Source: Acidobacteriota bacterium (lineage in GTDB: Bacteria > Acidobacteriota > Blastocatellia > Pyrinomonadales > Pyrinomonadaceae). Taken from it: 64,000 nt of DNA. This document shows positions 17,086 through 26,900 of this stretch, in pieces. The notes under the pieces are model-generated. The model was not told the origin of the DNA. It saw only the letters and a list, made by a program, of their open reading frames with translations, and searched no databases. The DNA is taken from the NCBI GenBank assembly GCA_016703965.1, contig JADJBB010000021.1, positions 992,001 through 1,056,000 on the forward strand, written 5' to 3'. Position 1 is the first letter of the stretch. Each line of letters starts with the position of its first letter. Both the position numbers and the translations under genes were made by a program.

Positions 17086-18483
17086 ATGAGCGAACTGCAG
17101 GAAAAAGGGAATTCGATATTTGGGATCGAGGATGTCACCATCGGTGATCATACCTCGCTGCCGAGCAAGGCCGTGTTCTTTTTGCTGTGTTTTTTGCCCT
17201 TGTTCGCGACGGTGCTCTTCGGCGGCGTCGATAATGTTACCTGGATATTCATTTCGATAGCCTGGGCACTGATCGTTCTACTTTGGATAGCCGAAACATG
17301 GACGACGGGCGGCCTTTTGATAAATTCGAGCTCGCTTCAGATACCGATTGCCGGCTTTCTCCTGATCGCCCTCGTCCAGCTGCTGCCGCTCGGCGGAGCC
17401 GTCACAGGCTTAGCGGTTCCCGCCTCGAATGCCCTCTCTCTTGACCCTTATTCGACCCGGTTCTTTGCCGTAAAACTGGTTGTATATCTCTTGTATTTTG
17501 CCGCCTGCCTCGCCTTCATTAATAATGAGAAGCGTCTAAAAAAAGCGGTCTATTTCGTGATCATATTCGGGGCATTGATGGCGCTTTACGGCATCCTACA
17601 GCGCCTCGCAAGTCCTGAGGGCATCTACGGCGTGCGGGAAACGTCCGGTGCCCGGCCTTTCGGTCCGTTCGTTAATCAGCATCATTTCGCGACGTTCATG
17701 CAGATGACCGGCGGCCTTGCCCTTGCATTACTATTCGGAAAAAAAGCAGGGCGGGAGCAGAAGATATTGCTTGCGGCCGGCATCGTTGTGATGGGCGTTG
17801 CGACGGTATCGACCGGTTCGCGCGGTGGATTGTTGGGCTTTCTGGCGACTTTGGCTTTTGTTTCGCTGCTTAATTTTCTTTCCGGCCGTTGGTCCGGTGA
17901 GAGCCGTTCAAAGGCAGGCATGCAGCGAAATTTTGTTATCGCTGCCGCCGGCATTGCTCTGATCGTGGTCATTTTTGGTGTCGTACTTCTGATCGGCGGG
18001 AACGATGCTCTGCTTCGCGGCACTGGTGTTGTGCTGGCTGACGGGGATATTTCGACGGGCAGGCTGCATTTCTGGCCGATCGCTTTGAAGATATTTCTGG
18101 CTCATCCGATATTGGGCGCCGGGTTCGAGTCGTTCGGGGTCGCCTTCACAAAATACGACACAATGAGCGGGGAATTCCGTGTCGAACAGGCCCACAACGA
18201 ATACCTTCAAACCCTCGCGGATGCCGGGATCGTTGGTTTCATCTGCCTCGCGGGCTTCATCGTCCTGTTGTTTAAGAAAGGGCTGAAGACGATCGCGAGT
18301 TCCTCCGGTTTTAGAAACGAAGCCGCGATCGGAGCGTTGGCAGGATGTTTAGGCGTTCTTGTCCACAGCTTCTTTGATTTTCCGCTGCGTACGCCCTCAA
18401 ATGCGTTTTTCTTTCTGATGCTTTGTGCCATTGCAACGGCTGCGATAGCAGCTCACGACCGGCCATCGAAACGCCATCATTGA
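17086..18483 (+). CDS. O-antigen ligase / O-antigen polymerase family membrane protein
   Basis: A 465-residue polytopic protein with about 11-12 hydrophobic segments. It has the features of the Wzy_C/WaaL superfamily: a helix bearing VSTGSRGGLLGFLATLAF, a large periplasmic loop with STGRLHFWPIALKIFLAHP and GAGFESFG, and then EQAHNEYLQTLADAGIVGF with the conserved His-Asn-Glu. These proteins transfer or polymerise undecaprenyl-linked polysaccharide on the periplasmic side. It is the last gene of the + strand polysaccharide locus and its end faces the convergent TPR gene with a single base between stops. Confidence 0.9.
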   Translation: MSELQEKGNSIFGIEDVTIGDHTSLPSKAVFFLLCFLPLFATVLFGGVDNVTWIFISIAWALIVLLWIAETWTTGGLLINSSSLQIPIAGFLLIALVQLLPLGGAVTGLAVPASNALSLDPYSTRFFAVKLVVYLLYFAACLAFINNEKRLKKAVYFVIIFGALMALYGILQRLASPEGIYGVRETSGARPFGPFVNQHHFATFMQMTGGLALALLFGKKAGREQKILLAAGIVVMGVATVSTGSRGGLLGFLATLAFVSLLNFLSGRWSGESRSKAGMQRNFVIAAAGIALIVVIFGVVLLIGGNDALLRGTGVVLADGDISTGRLHFWPIALKIFLAHPILGAGFESFGVAFTKYDTMSGEFRVEQAHNEYLQTLADAGIVGFICLAGFIVLLFKKGLKTIASSSGFRNEAAIGALAGCLGVLVHSFFDFPLRTPSNAFFFLMLCAIATAAIAAHDRPSKRHH

Positions 18484-18484
18484 T

Positions 18485-21400
18485 CTACTGCACCCTGACA
18501 ACAACCTCTTTCTCGCCGCACGGAGCCTCGAATTTCACCTGAAAAACTCCGGTTTTTGAGCTGACCGACCGCAGAATAAAAAGCGCGGTCCACTTCACGC
18601 CGGGTATCGCCTCGCGCCTGATGCTGACATCCTGCGGGCTTGTCGATGTCGCCGTCAGTCCTTCGATGTCACCGTCGTCCGTTCGGCGAACGACGACTGC
18701 CCGGTCAACCCCCGTGCTTTGAACGCTGATCGTTTCCTGATCGATGGTTATCGTGCACGGCTTGATCTCTTCGCTGGTCGGAACGCCGTCGATCACCCTC
18801 GGCCGCCCTTCTGCGGGCTTGGCGTCTGTGGGTTTCGTCTCCGTTGGTTTTGCTTCCGGCGTTGGCTCCGCTTTGGGCACATATTTTGTCGTTACCGGCG
18901 GCGGCGGAATGTTGATGATAACGGGCGGAAACAGTCCGTTCGTGTTGTCGATCAACTTTGTTGATGCCGTATTTTCCTTTGCAACGGTCGTAGCCGAAGG
19001 TTCCGGCGAAGGCGAAGGCGACGGAGTAGGCTTTGGCTCTTCCGGCGTAGGTGTCGCCTCGGGCGTTGGCGATGCCGTGGGCTCGGCCTTTGGTTCTTCT
19101 GCGGTCACTTTTGGTGTTTCCTCGGGTGTTGGCGATGGAACCGCGAGAGGCGTCGGGCTCGGCGAAGGCTCTTCGACGGCAACCTTTGGTGTTTCGATCG
19201 GTGTCGGGATCGGAGACGGTTCCGGTGTCGGCGTTGCCTTTACTTCTTCCGGTGTTGGAACTGGAGTTGGATTGGGAGTTGCGATCGGCGTCGGCCTTGG
19301 CGTCGGCGTCGATCGGGCAATAGCGATCGGGATCGCAGGCGTCGGGGTCGGACGCACCGCAACGGTCTCTGTGGAAACCGTGGGCGAAGGATTCGGCCCG
19401 ATCCGGTTTTCGAGGCCCATTGTATGGCCGTTGACTCGTTTGTATAAAGCTTCTATAGCGTTGTATCGCAGCGGGTCGGGCTGGCCGCTCTTGTAACTGC
19501 GGATGTACATCTCAAGCGCCTCGGCGTTTTTCCCCTCAAGCTGCAATGATGTGCCGAGGCGCCAGGTGCTCGAACGCCACCAGGCGCTGTCAGCCGGCAA
19601 TACGCTTACGGCCCGTTTTAAATGTACCGTCGCCTGAGGCGCATCATCCATCTGAAAGTGTGCCCAACCGTTGATCTCCTCAACGCGGCCGCGGAGCACA
19701 GCCGAAAGCGTAGGCCGGGCAACAACCGGCACGTTGATATAGGTGCCGCTGGTCGATGCGATGGTGCGACTTTCGTAAAGCTCGCTTGCCATCACGGCGG
19801 CAGACGGATCGGCAACCTCGAGCCCTGCATCCAACGCCGATGGGGCGGCCTTGGTCAGCTCGACGACCTTTGGCAACGCGACTTTCTTATCCAAAAGCTG
19901 TGAGCTGGCAAAGACGATGCGATGCACCTTCATCTTATCGTCGCCGCTGACGAATTCGTCCGCTGCCTTAGCGACCTCGGCCGCATTCGGCTCCGGTTTA
20001 TCGAGTTCCTGCTTAAGGTCGAGCAAGGCTGCCATGCGGGCCGCGTTTTCCGGGCTCTCAGCCGCGACCGGGGCGAAAATGCTGGCACGTCGTTCAAACC
20101 CGACAAGCTCGTTAAAGTCCTTCGATCCGCGATTGATCCGCCCGCCAAGATTCGTATAGACCAAACCATCTTTTACGGAAAAGCTTTTCGCGAGTTCCTC
20201 GGCCGCCTCGCGATAGAATCCTGCCGCTGCTCGTGCCGAAGCGATCTCGTATTCGAGCGTCGGGAAATTGCCGTAGCGGCGGGCAGCGATGAGTGTCTTT
20301 TCAGCCGCGATCGGATTTCTCTGAGCAATAAATCCGCGAGCCAGAGCAATGTGAGACCAAATGAAACGCGGATCGGTGGCGATCGCTTTTTGGGCGAGAT
20401 CGACGGCCTTTTCGCCCTCATTATTTGCCGCGTACCAATACGCGGCGCCGGCTTGGAGGATGATATTGCCCGGATTCGCCTCGAGCGATCTCGCGAGTTC
20501 GGCCTCGGCATCGCTGCGTTTTCCGGCGTCAAATAGAGCGAGAACGAGCCCGGTTCGTGCTGGAACGTCTGCCTCATCTTTAGCCAGAATTTCGCGATAC
20601 AGGGCGACCGCGTCGTCCGCTTTGCCGGTCGCTCGCTTCATCTCGGCGAGGCCGCGGCGGGCAGTGAGCGATTCGGTGTCGAGCTCGAGTGCTTTGGCAT
20701 AAGCCGCCGCCGAATCATCGAGCAGGAAATCCATCCGGTTCGCGAGGCCGAGCGTTTGGTACGCGGCCGAGGAAAGCGGATCAAGCTTAAGCGCGGCATC
20801 GGCGACGCGGCGAGCCTCCGAGCCGTTCTCGATGCTCATGTAAAAATTTGCGACGCCCAGAAGTTGCGATACGCTGGCCTCGCACTTTGCCTCGATCGCC
20901 TTCGCCAGCTCAAAACCCTCGGCCCTGGCACCGCGAAAATACAGATTTGCGGGAAATCGAGCGAGCGTATCAGCGAAAAGCTGATCGGGAACCGGCTTCG
21001 GTGCGTCAGTAATGGCCGCTCTGTAGTATTCGACCGCTCCGGGGACGTCGCCGGCGGTCAATTTGTCGTTGCCGAGCTGTGTTTCGACCGTGACGATCAA
21101 GCCTGCCGCGTCGGGGATGCGTTTGGCGGCCGGGTACTTTCTAATGAATCGTTTCAGAGCCGCGATCCTGTCGACCCCGTCGGTGACGGTCGATGCCTGC
21201 TCGTAAGCGGCTTCCTCGTCCGCTTCCTTCTTAGCGATCTCCTCGGGCGTCGGGCTGCCTGTTTTAGGCTTTGGCTTTACCTCGGCGGGTTTGATCTTCT
21301 GGCTCGCGGATGTTGGATTCGGCAAGATCGGGTTGTTTTTAGATGCCGTTGGTTTCGGTTTGGCGGGAGCAACCTTCTTCGCCTGATCCGTCGGTTTAGG

Positions 21401-21586
21401 TTTTGCGGCGGCTTTCGCCTTGTTATCCGTTGGTTTGGGTTTGGTTGCGGCCGTTTTTGTCTTGGTATCCGTTGGCTTAGCGGCGGCGGGCTTGGGTTTG
21501 GCCGGCGTCGGTTTAGGTTTTGCCGCCTGAGCAAAACTGGTCATGGCGAGAACGCCGGAAAAGAAAAGAACACCCAAAAATCTCAT
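18485..21586 (-). CDS. Secreted TPR protein with Lys/Pro/Ala-rich and PT-rich linkers
   Basis: A 1033-residue protein from the ATG at 21584-21586. The frame runs open further upstream, but MRFLGVLFFSGVLAMTSFAQA is a clear signal peptide and marks the start. A low-complexity Lys/Pro/Ala/Thr stretch follows (about residues 22-110), then many TPR-like helical repeats (about 115-780; for example AYQTLGLANRMDF and ALELDTESLTARRGLAEMKR). A Pro/Thr/Glu-rich linker of TPTPEP type covers roughly residues 790-960. The last 100 residues form a small beta-rich domain with two cysteines (KPCTITIDQ and EAPCGEKEV). Function unknown; probably a periplasmic or surface scaffold. Confidence 0.85.
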   Translation of the reverse strand: MRFLGVLFFSGVLAMTSFAQAAKPKPTPAKPKPAAAKPTDTKTKTAATKPKPTDNKAKAAAKPKPTDQAKKVAPAKPKPTASKNNPILPNPTSASQKIKPAEVKPKPKTGSPTPEEIAKKEADEEAAYEQASTVTDGVDRIAALKRFIRKYPAAKRIPDAAGLIVTVETQLGNDKLTAGDVPGAVEYYRAAITDAPKPVPDQLFADTLARFPANLYFRGARAEGFELAKAIEAKCEASVSQLLGVANFYMSIENGSEARRVADAALKLDPLSSAAYQTLGLANRMDFLLDDSAAAYAKALELDTESLTARRGLAEMKRATGKADDAVALYREILAKDEADVPARTGLVLALFDAGKRSDAEAELARSLEANPGNIILQAGAAYWYAANNEGEKAVDLAQKAIATDPRFIWSHIALARGFIAQRNPIAAEKTLIAARRYGNFPTLEYEIASARAAAGFYREAAEELAKSFSVKDGLVYTNLGGRINRGSKDFNELVGFERRASIFAPVAAESPENAARMAALLDLKQELDKPEPNAAEVAKAADEFVSGDDKMKVHRIVFASSQLLDKKVALPKVVELTKAAPSALDAGLEVADPSAAVMASELYESRTIASTSGTYINVPVVARPTLSAVLRGRVEEINGWAHFQMDDAPQATVHLKRAVSVLPADSAWWRSSTWRLGTSLQLEGKNAEALEMYIRSYKSGQPDPLRYNAIEALYKRVNGHTMGLENRIGPNPSPTVSTETVAVRPTPTPAIPIAIARSTPTPRPTPIATPNPTPVPTPEEVKATPTPEPSPIPTPIETPKVAVEEPSPSPTPLAVPSPTPEETPKVTAEEPKAEPTASPTPEATPTPEEPKPTPSPSPSPEPSATTVAKENTASTKLIDNTNGLFPPVIINIPPPPVTTKYVPKAEPTPEAKPTETKPTDAKPAEGRPRVIDGVPTSEEIKPCTITIDQETISVQSTGVDRAVVVRRTDDGDIEGLTATSTSPQDVSIRREAIPGVKWTALFILRSVSSKTGVFQVKFEAPCGEKEVVVRVQ

Positions 21587-21652
21587 AAAACAATGGTAAA
21601 AACACGTCGCCGATGTCAAAATGATAGCACGGACAAGCCCGTTTCCTCGCCT

Positions 21653-22159
21653 ATGCTCGAACTCGACCACGTCTGGTCCAAAATGCTCGACGAAGCAGCT
21701 TTCAAAGCTTCGAACGCCGGTCGTCAGGACATCGTCGACTACCTGCGGCTGAAGGCAACGAACGATGCGATCAGAAAAGCAGGCGTTTCGTGGCTCTTCG
21801 ACACCGTGATCGAGATCGCGTCTGACGCCCTGCGAGACCGCCGCAATATCACTATCGAACGCGAAGAGCCGCACAATTTTGCCCGCGGAAATTCCAATAT
21901 GGTCGGCTCGCTCCTCGAAATTCGTCAAGGAGTGAGATGTCTCTCGGTCGCAGCAGGTTGGGCGCGAACGCCGTCGGATGGAATTATGCTCAGCGGTGCG
22001 CTTGCCTTCGCACGGATCTCTCATTTCGGAATGCCGAAATTCGGGGCCGAAATTCGTCTGGTCCATGGCGATTCGCTGCCGCAATGGCTCGGCGAAGATG
22101 ATTCGATCATTGAAAGCAGCGAGATCAGCCGTCACTTCGAGATTTTTCTCGGTTCGTAA
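21653..22159 (+). CDS. Conserved hypothetical protein
   Basis: A 168-residue protein beginning MLELDHVWSKMLDEAAFKAS and ending SRHFEIFLGS. No family is recognised. It is mixed alpha/beta, without signal peptide or membrane segment, and has one Trp-rich patch (GVSWLFDTVIEIASDALRD). An in-frame ATG at 21593 would add 20 residues with poor similarity to a normal N-terminus, so 21653 is preferred; neither has a clear Shine-Dalgarno. It is transcribed away from the secreted TPR gene, with about 66 bases between the two starts, which must contain both promoters. Confidence 0.6.
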   Translation: MLELDHVWSKMLDEAAFKASNAGRQDIVDYLRLKATNDAIRKAGVSWLFDTVIEIASDALRDRRNITIEREEPHNFARGNSNMVGSLLEIRQGVRCLSVAAGWARTPSDGIMLSGALAFARISHFGMPKFGAEIRLVHGDSLPQWLGEDDSIIESSEISRHFEIFLGS

Positions 22160-22235
22160 ACTTCGCCTTTGTTATCGGCAAAATGTGCGGTAATATTGAA
22201 AGTTAGTTTCGAAATACGGGAGTAAAGCATACAAC

Positions 22236-22961
22236 GTGATAGCAGAACTTGATAAACTGATAGAGTTACAGACCACAGATACAAATCTCAGAAAACTAAA
22301 GAAATCCCTAGAGACAGCTATACAAAGGCGTGCCGAGATCGAACAAGAGTTTGAACAGCACGCCTTTTCTATTCGCGAGATACAGAACCGACGCGATACG
22401 CTGCAGGCAAAGCGGGCAGATCTGGAAAAGCAGATCGCCGAAAATAAAACCTATCTCGAACGTGCCGACCGCAATCTAAAGCACGCCCAGAATCAGAAAG
22501 AATACGAGACCGCGATGCGCGAGACCGACGCTCTGCAAAAGCAGATCACGGCCTTTGAAACGACCATCGTCGAGATCCTCGAAGAGGTCGAAGGCGTCGA
22601 AAAGGAACTCGAGGAACGTGCCGAAGAGATCAGTACGCTCGACACAAAACGCGACGCCGCCCTCGCCGAATTTGATAAGTCGATGTCGGCGGATAAGAAA
22701 GAGTTCGACAAGGAAACGACTCATCGCGCGGCCGCCTTTGCAACGCTTCCGGCACGCCTCGCGTCGATCTACGACCGCCTATCACAACGCAGCCGCGACG
22801 GCATCGCCGTTGCCGAGGTCGTAAACGGCTCATGCAGCGCATGCAACATCCAGCTCCGCCCGCAGGTCCAGCTCAACGTCAAAAAAGGCGACGAGATCAT
22901 CACCTGCGAAAACTGCACCCGCATCATGTACATCGCCCCCAAAGGCGAAGCGGCAGCATAA
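22236..22961 (+). CDS. Coiled-coil protein with C4-type zinc ribbon (DUF164/CT398 family)
   Basis: A 241-residue protein starting with GTG at 22236. Residues 1-170 are a long charged coiled coil (heptads such as LRKLKKSLETAIQRRAEIEQ). The C-terminal domain has CSACNIQLRPQ and CENCTRIMY, two CxxC pairs forming a zinc ribbon. Members of this family in Chlamydia (CT398) and actinobacteria are thought to bind secretion or sigma-54 components or nucleic acid, but the role here is unknown. The start is supported by the purine-rich GGGAGTAAAG upstream. Confidence 0.87.
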   Translation: MIAELDKLIELQTTDTNLRKLKKSLETAIQRRAEIEQEFEQHAFSIREIQNRRDTLQAKRADLEKQIAENKTYLERADRNLKHAQNQKEYETAMRETDALQKQITAFETTIVEILEEVEGVEKELEERAEEISTLDTKRDAALAEFDKSMSADKKEFDKETTHRAAAFATLPARLASIYDRLSQRSRDGIAVAEVVNGSCSACNIQLRPQVQLNVKKGDEIITCENCTRIMYIAPKGEAAA

Positions 22962-22990
22962 AGACCGTCTGCAACCGCGGATCCGCATGC

Positions 22991-23148
22991 AGCTCCGGAG
23001 GAGCGACATGTTTGTAGAGATCGCAAACGAAATTAACTGAGCTCCGTAGGAGCGGCATATTCCTGTCCTAAGAGAATCGATGCCGCTCCTACGGAGCTTC
23101 GTTCATTTTCTATAGCCTTTTTCTACAAACATTTAGCTCCTACGGAGC
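22991..23148. repeat. Nested palindrome with four copies of a GCTCCGTAGGAGC word
   Basis: Inner arms 23040-23058 and 23080-23098 are perfect 19-base reverse complements (AGCTCCGTAGGAGCGGCAT) with a 21-base loop. Outer arms 22992-23018 and 23122-23148 pair over 27 bases with 3 mismatches. Each arm contains the near-palindrome GCTCCGTAGGAGC or its variant. It fills most of the 313-base gap between the zinc-ribbon and HTH genes; no gene or terminator T-run is seen there. Confidence 0.9.
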
Positions 23149-23274
23149 CGCCGTTACAAGATGCACATTCTATAACGCGATTTTTCTCCAAATGTATCGA
23201 GCACTACATACCGCCAAGCTGCCCTGAAATACAATCAGATCAGTTCAACAGAAAGCAGTTTTATCGAGGCTTTT

Positions 23275-23733
23275 ATGAAAAGAATTTGTAGGGAATCAGA
23301 GCCGATGTGCGAGACCTCGGAACCGGGCGAGCGGCTGATAGAGCGTGAAGACATCTTGCCGATCTCGCTCAACATCGGCCGACGGATATTAGAGATTTTT
23401 GGCTACCAAAGCATCGCGAACATCGTCTTTCGCCTCAGATCGACACGGCGCGAAATAGACGATGTCGTCAACGGCGAAACCCTGCCAACCGCCGAACTGC
23501 TCCTCGGAATAAAAAAAGCCACCGGAGCCTCGATCGACTGGATCCTGACCGGCGAAGGCCCCAAATTCATCACACCAACGGCCCGCCCATCCGCCGAGTC
23601 GCGCCCAGAACAAAACCTCGCACTCGCGGTCATCGCCACCCACCGCGACCGGGATTCTTCATTGATCTCAACCGATCCGCGTTTTGTCAACGGCCACACC
23701 GCCTCCTCGCAGCAAACAGCCACGCGGCTTTAG
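23275..23733 (+). CDS. Phage CI repressor-like helix-turn-helix protein
   Basis: A 152-residue protein. Residues 30-100 resemble the CI-type HTH domain: IGRRILEIFGYQSIANIVFR, then LPTAELLLGIKKATGASIDW and ILTGEGPKF, the last being a hallmark at the end of that domain (W-[IL]-L-T-G-E-G-P). The rest is polar and probably disordered, without the peptidase domain of true phage repressors, so this is more likely a small chromosomal regulator. No other phage gene is nearby. It is a single gene between two large repeats or gaps. The ATG at 23275 is the first start after the upstream non-coding stretch. Confidence 0.65.
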   Translation: MKRICRESEPMCETSEPGERLIEREDILPISLNIGRRILEIFGYQSIANIVFRLRSTRREIDDVVNGETLPTAELLLGIKKATGASIDWILTGEGPKFITPTARPSAESRPEQNLALAVIATHRDRDSSLISTDPRFVNGHTASSQQTATRL

Positions 23734-23822
23734 GGCGTGGTCTGGGTTTGCGGCCTGACCTCCAGCCCGTTTCAACGGCTTATCCGAGTGGCGTAAGTCG
23801 CCCAAATGTAAGGACGTCAACC

Positions 23823-23845
23823 TTCTTTTTCTCTGAGAAAAAGAA
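23823..23845. terminator. Hairpin between convergent genes, possible terminator
   Basis: TTCTTTTTCTC (23823-23833) and GAGAAAAAGAA (23835-23845) are inverted. The hairpin lies in the 211-base gap between the HTH gene (+) and the giant FG-GAP gene (-), where convergent transcripts must end. Runs of T follow on either strand only as part of the stem, so assignment is tentative. I see no gene in this gap. Confidence 0.45.
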
Positions 23846-23944
23846 CCTTTTCTGCGAACGCTTTTACCCAGCCTGAGATATCTACTTCAGAAGCCGAATT
23901 TCCCACCTGGATGCTTTCGGGTAGTAAGGTCGCCGGTGGCGATG

Positions 23945-26900
23945 TCACTCGAGACCCACAAAATCTATATTTGAAAGATTGTCCGAGATCACCATGACCC
24001 GCGGGGAAAATCGGTACCGTTTCGAGGAGACGGTGATCGTGTAACTCACGCCCGCCGCGACGTTGGTGAATGAATACAATCCAAAGGAACTCGTGGTTGC
24101 TGTCCGCCTCACACCCAGCGGATCGATCATAGACACGGTTGCGTTCCGAAGCCCCAGCCCGGTCGGCGTGGTCACTCGACCGCCCACCGTGACAGGCGAC
24201 GCTCCCGGACCATTGACCGCAGGCGTAAATTCGGATGAGTTCCCGTCTGCGTCGGTCGCAGTAGCCGTCAATCTGTCGCCGGCTACGATTCCTAGAGCGG
24301 CTGCGTTCCCCAGATTCTTCTGCCGGATGCCTGGCGTGCCGTTAGTGTAGTCGCTAAGAAGGTAGTGATCCGACCCTAGGAAGTTTTGCCCCGCACCAGT
24401 CGCGTCCGCCTCAAAAAACTCAACATATATCCCCGACCCGCCATACGTTGAATGCTGCGGAGCCGAATCGACCTGATAACTCACGATCAGATCACCACCG
24501 ACGAGCGCCAGCGTCATCGTCGGATAATTCTGCAGCTTGTTCGGCCCGATATCCGCATCCGCCGGATCATTCGGCGTAAACCCATTTTCGCCTATGTCGA
24601 TGCCCGCGAGCACGTTACCAAAGATACGGTTCGGGTCGATGATGTTGTTATTTCCGGCGTCGTTGGTAAGAGAAATACCGTTCGAGCCATTGAATGCGAT
24701 AGTATTCCCCGCATTCTGCTCGGGCCCGCCGATGATCGTTCCCGATACTGATACGCCCACGCGAATTCCACGTTCCGTGTTACCGAGTGCAGTTTGGCCA
24801 TCTCCCTTGGTACCAATGTAGTTTCCAGAGATTCGGTTCAAGTTCGCACCATTTACGAGCGATATCCCATTGCGCCCGTTTCCGGAGATAGTGTTCCGGG
24901 CCGCGGGCATGTCTGCACCGAAACCGCCGATCAGAGTCCGCGTTGCAGTCGACAACACAATGCCGTCCTGACCGTTCGGAATTGCTGCGGTTCCGCTTAT
25001 GTTGGTGCCGATGAAATTGCCTTGGATCTTGTTGTCGGTTGGAGGTACAGCACCTTGAGATTCTCCGAGCTGCAGGAAGATTCCCGTCTGTGCATTCCCC
25101 GAGATCACATTGCTAGCACCGGCACTCGTCCCGCCGATTACATTGTTTTGGGATCCGTTCGCGATGATAATCCCAGCTATTTGACCGCCCAGTCCCGCCG
25201 TTCCGGCACGATTTGTCCCAACCGTATTTCCCCGCAATGTATTATTATTCGCGAGAATTGTCGGCCTCTCGGGATCTCGAGCTATTGCGATCCCGCCCTC
25301 GTTGGCTGAGACGGTATTATTTGAGATCGTGTTGTTCGAGCTTAAGACCAGCATTCCTCCGTCGCCGTTCCCATTTGCAGCATCACCCACAGCATTTGTT
25401 CCGATTCGATTGTTCTCAATTGTGTTTTGGTTATCCTGAATCTGAAGCCCGACCAATGTGTTGCCAGATATTACATTGTTGGTTAGTGTGTTCTGCCGAC
25501 CATCCACGATCACTCCATTGCGATTCGGAAACTGTGCCGTACCCGCGGTGTCGGTGCCGATCCAGTTGTTGTGGATGATATTTGAAGTCGGTATGTCGTC
25601 TTCAGAGTCAATCCGATTGATCAATACTCCTTCCTCGGTGTTGCCGGAGATAATATTGTTCCTAACCTCGGTTCCGGAACCTGCAAGCCTGATACCCGTT
25701 TTGTTTGGCTTTATCACAGTCGCTGATGCAAGACCGACGAAGTTTCCTTCGATTTTGGTCCGTTGAGCACCTTTGAGCACCAGCAGCCCGACATAAGAAC
25801 AGTCAAGCACAACATTCCGAAAGCTGCCCTGCCCGTTACCTATTTTAGAGTCGTTTGCCGTGCCCACCATTACTCCAATGCTGTCCTCCTCTGCGAATTC
25901 CGGGTCACTCACTACGAATACGTTTCCGAATACCTTATTGTCGGAACCGGCACCACCAGCAACTGCGGTTGGCCGCTCTCCATCAAATATTCGCGCTTGA
26001 CCTGCCCATTTTGGAAGTGTCCGTCGCACATCAGCTTCGATATCCAAGAGCACTCCAAACTTCGTTGTGTCGATCTGGTTGCCTTCGACGTTCGTTGCAG
26101 AAACAATTTCGCCCCCGATCCGATTGCGGGAAGAATTTAGAACGAGCACACCGACTTCTGAGAACGCCAGTACGTTTCCCGTGACCACATTGTCGTTCGA
26201 CCCTCGATTTATCTCAATTGCGGCAAGCGCAGCAGCTATCTTATTTTGGTCTGGTTCGCCATTCCCGCCAATGGTGTTTCCCGAGGCACCATCAGTTATA
26301 AGTACTCCAGCTTCTGCGGACGTTTCCACTTCGTCGTTCCCATTAGAGCCGATCACATTTTTCCTAACGAAGTTGCCGGTCGCCCCCGCGCCTTCGATCC
26401 GTATCTCGCTCTCCTCATTAAAGACTAGCAAGTTACCACTATCGGTATCACCTATTTTGTTACCGCTGCCCCTAACGGTGACTCCCACTGCCTGAGTCTG
26501 GCCCGAGGTCAGGCCGGTCGAATCCGTTCCAATATGCGATTTCTTGATCGTATTGTTATTTGAAACCAGTAGAATGCCGCGTTCACTAAAACCCAAGATG
26601 CTTACGCCGAGTAGCGAGGATGCATCGCTTCCGGGAGCAAACTCTAGGCCGGTCGGAGTCGAAAGTGCCCCTCTTACCTCGACCACGGGCCGAGTATTGT
26701 ATCCGGGCTGAGTCGTACCGTCAATTGTGACCTTCTCTGTGATCGGCGGTAAGACGCTCGCCGGAGAGATCGTCTGAACTCCGCCGCCGGGGATGTTGAA
26801 CAATATCTCATCCGGCCCGTCCTTCGCATTCGCCGTCTGTATGGCTGCGCGCAGGCTACATTGATTTCCCGACTGGGCCATGTCGACATCGCACACGTCA

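Noticed and set aside
18744..19496. A Gly/Val-rich + strand frame opposite the TPR protein
   Set aside because: It mirrors the PT-rich linker codons of the real gene and has no independent features.
20756..21652. A 5' extension of the 21653-22159 gene
   Set aside because: The added residues are antisense to the TPR gene and show the Arg/Gly/Phe bias of a shadow frame.
21587..22135. The N-terminal 183 residues of the open frame running 22135 to 18485 as part of the TPR protein
   Set aside because: They lie antisense to a real gene and precede a clear signal peptide start at 21586; the composition is not that of a protein domain.
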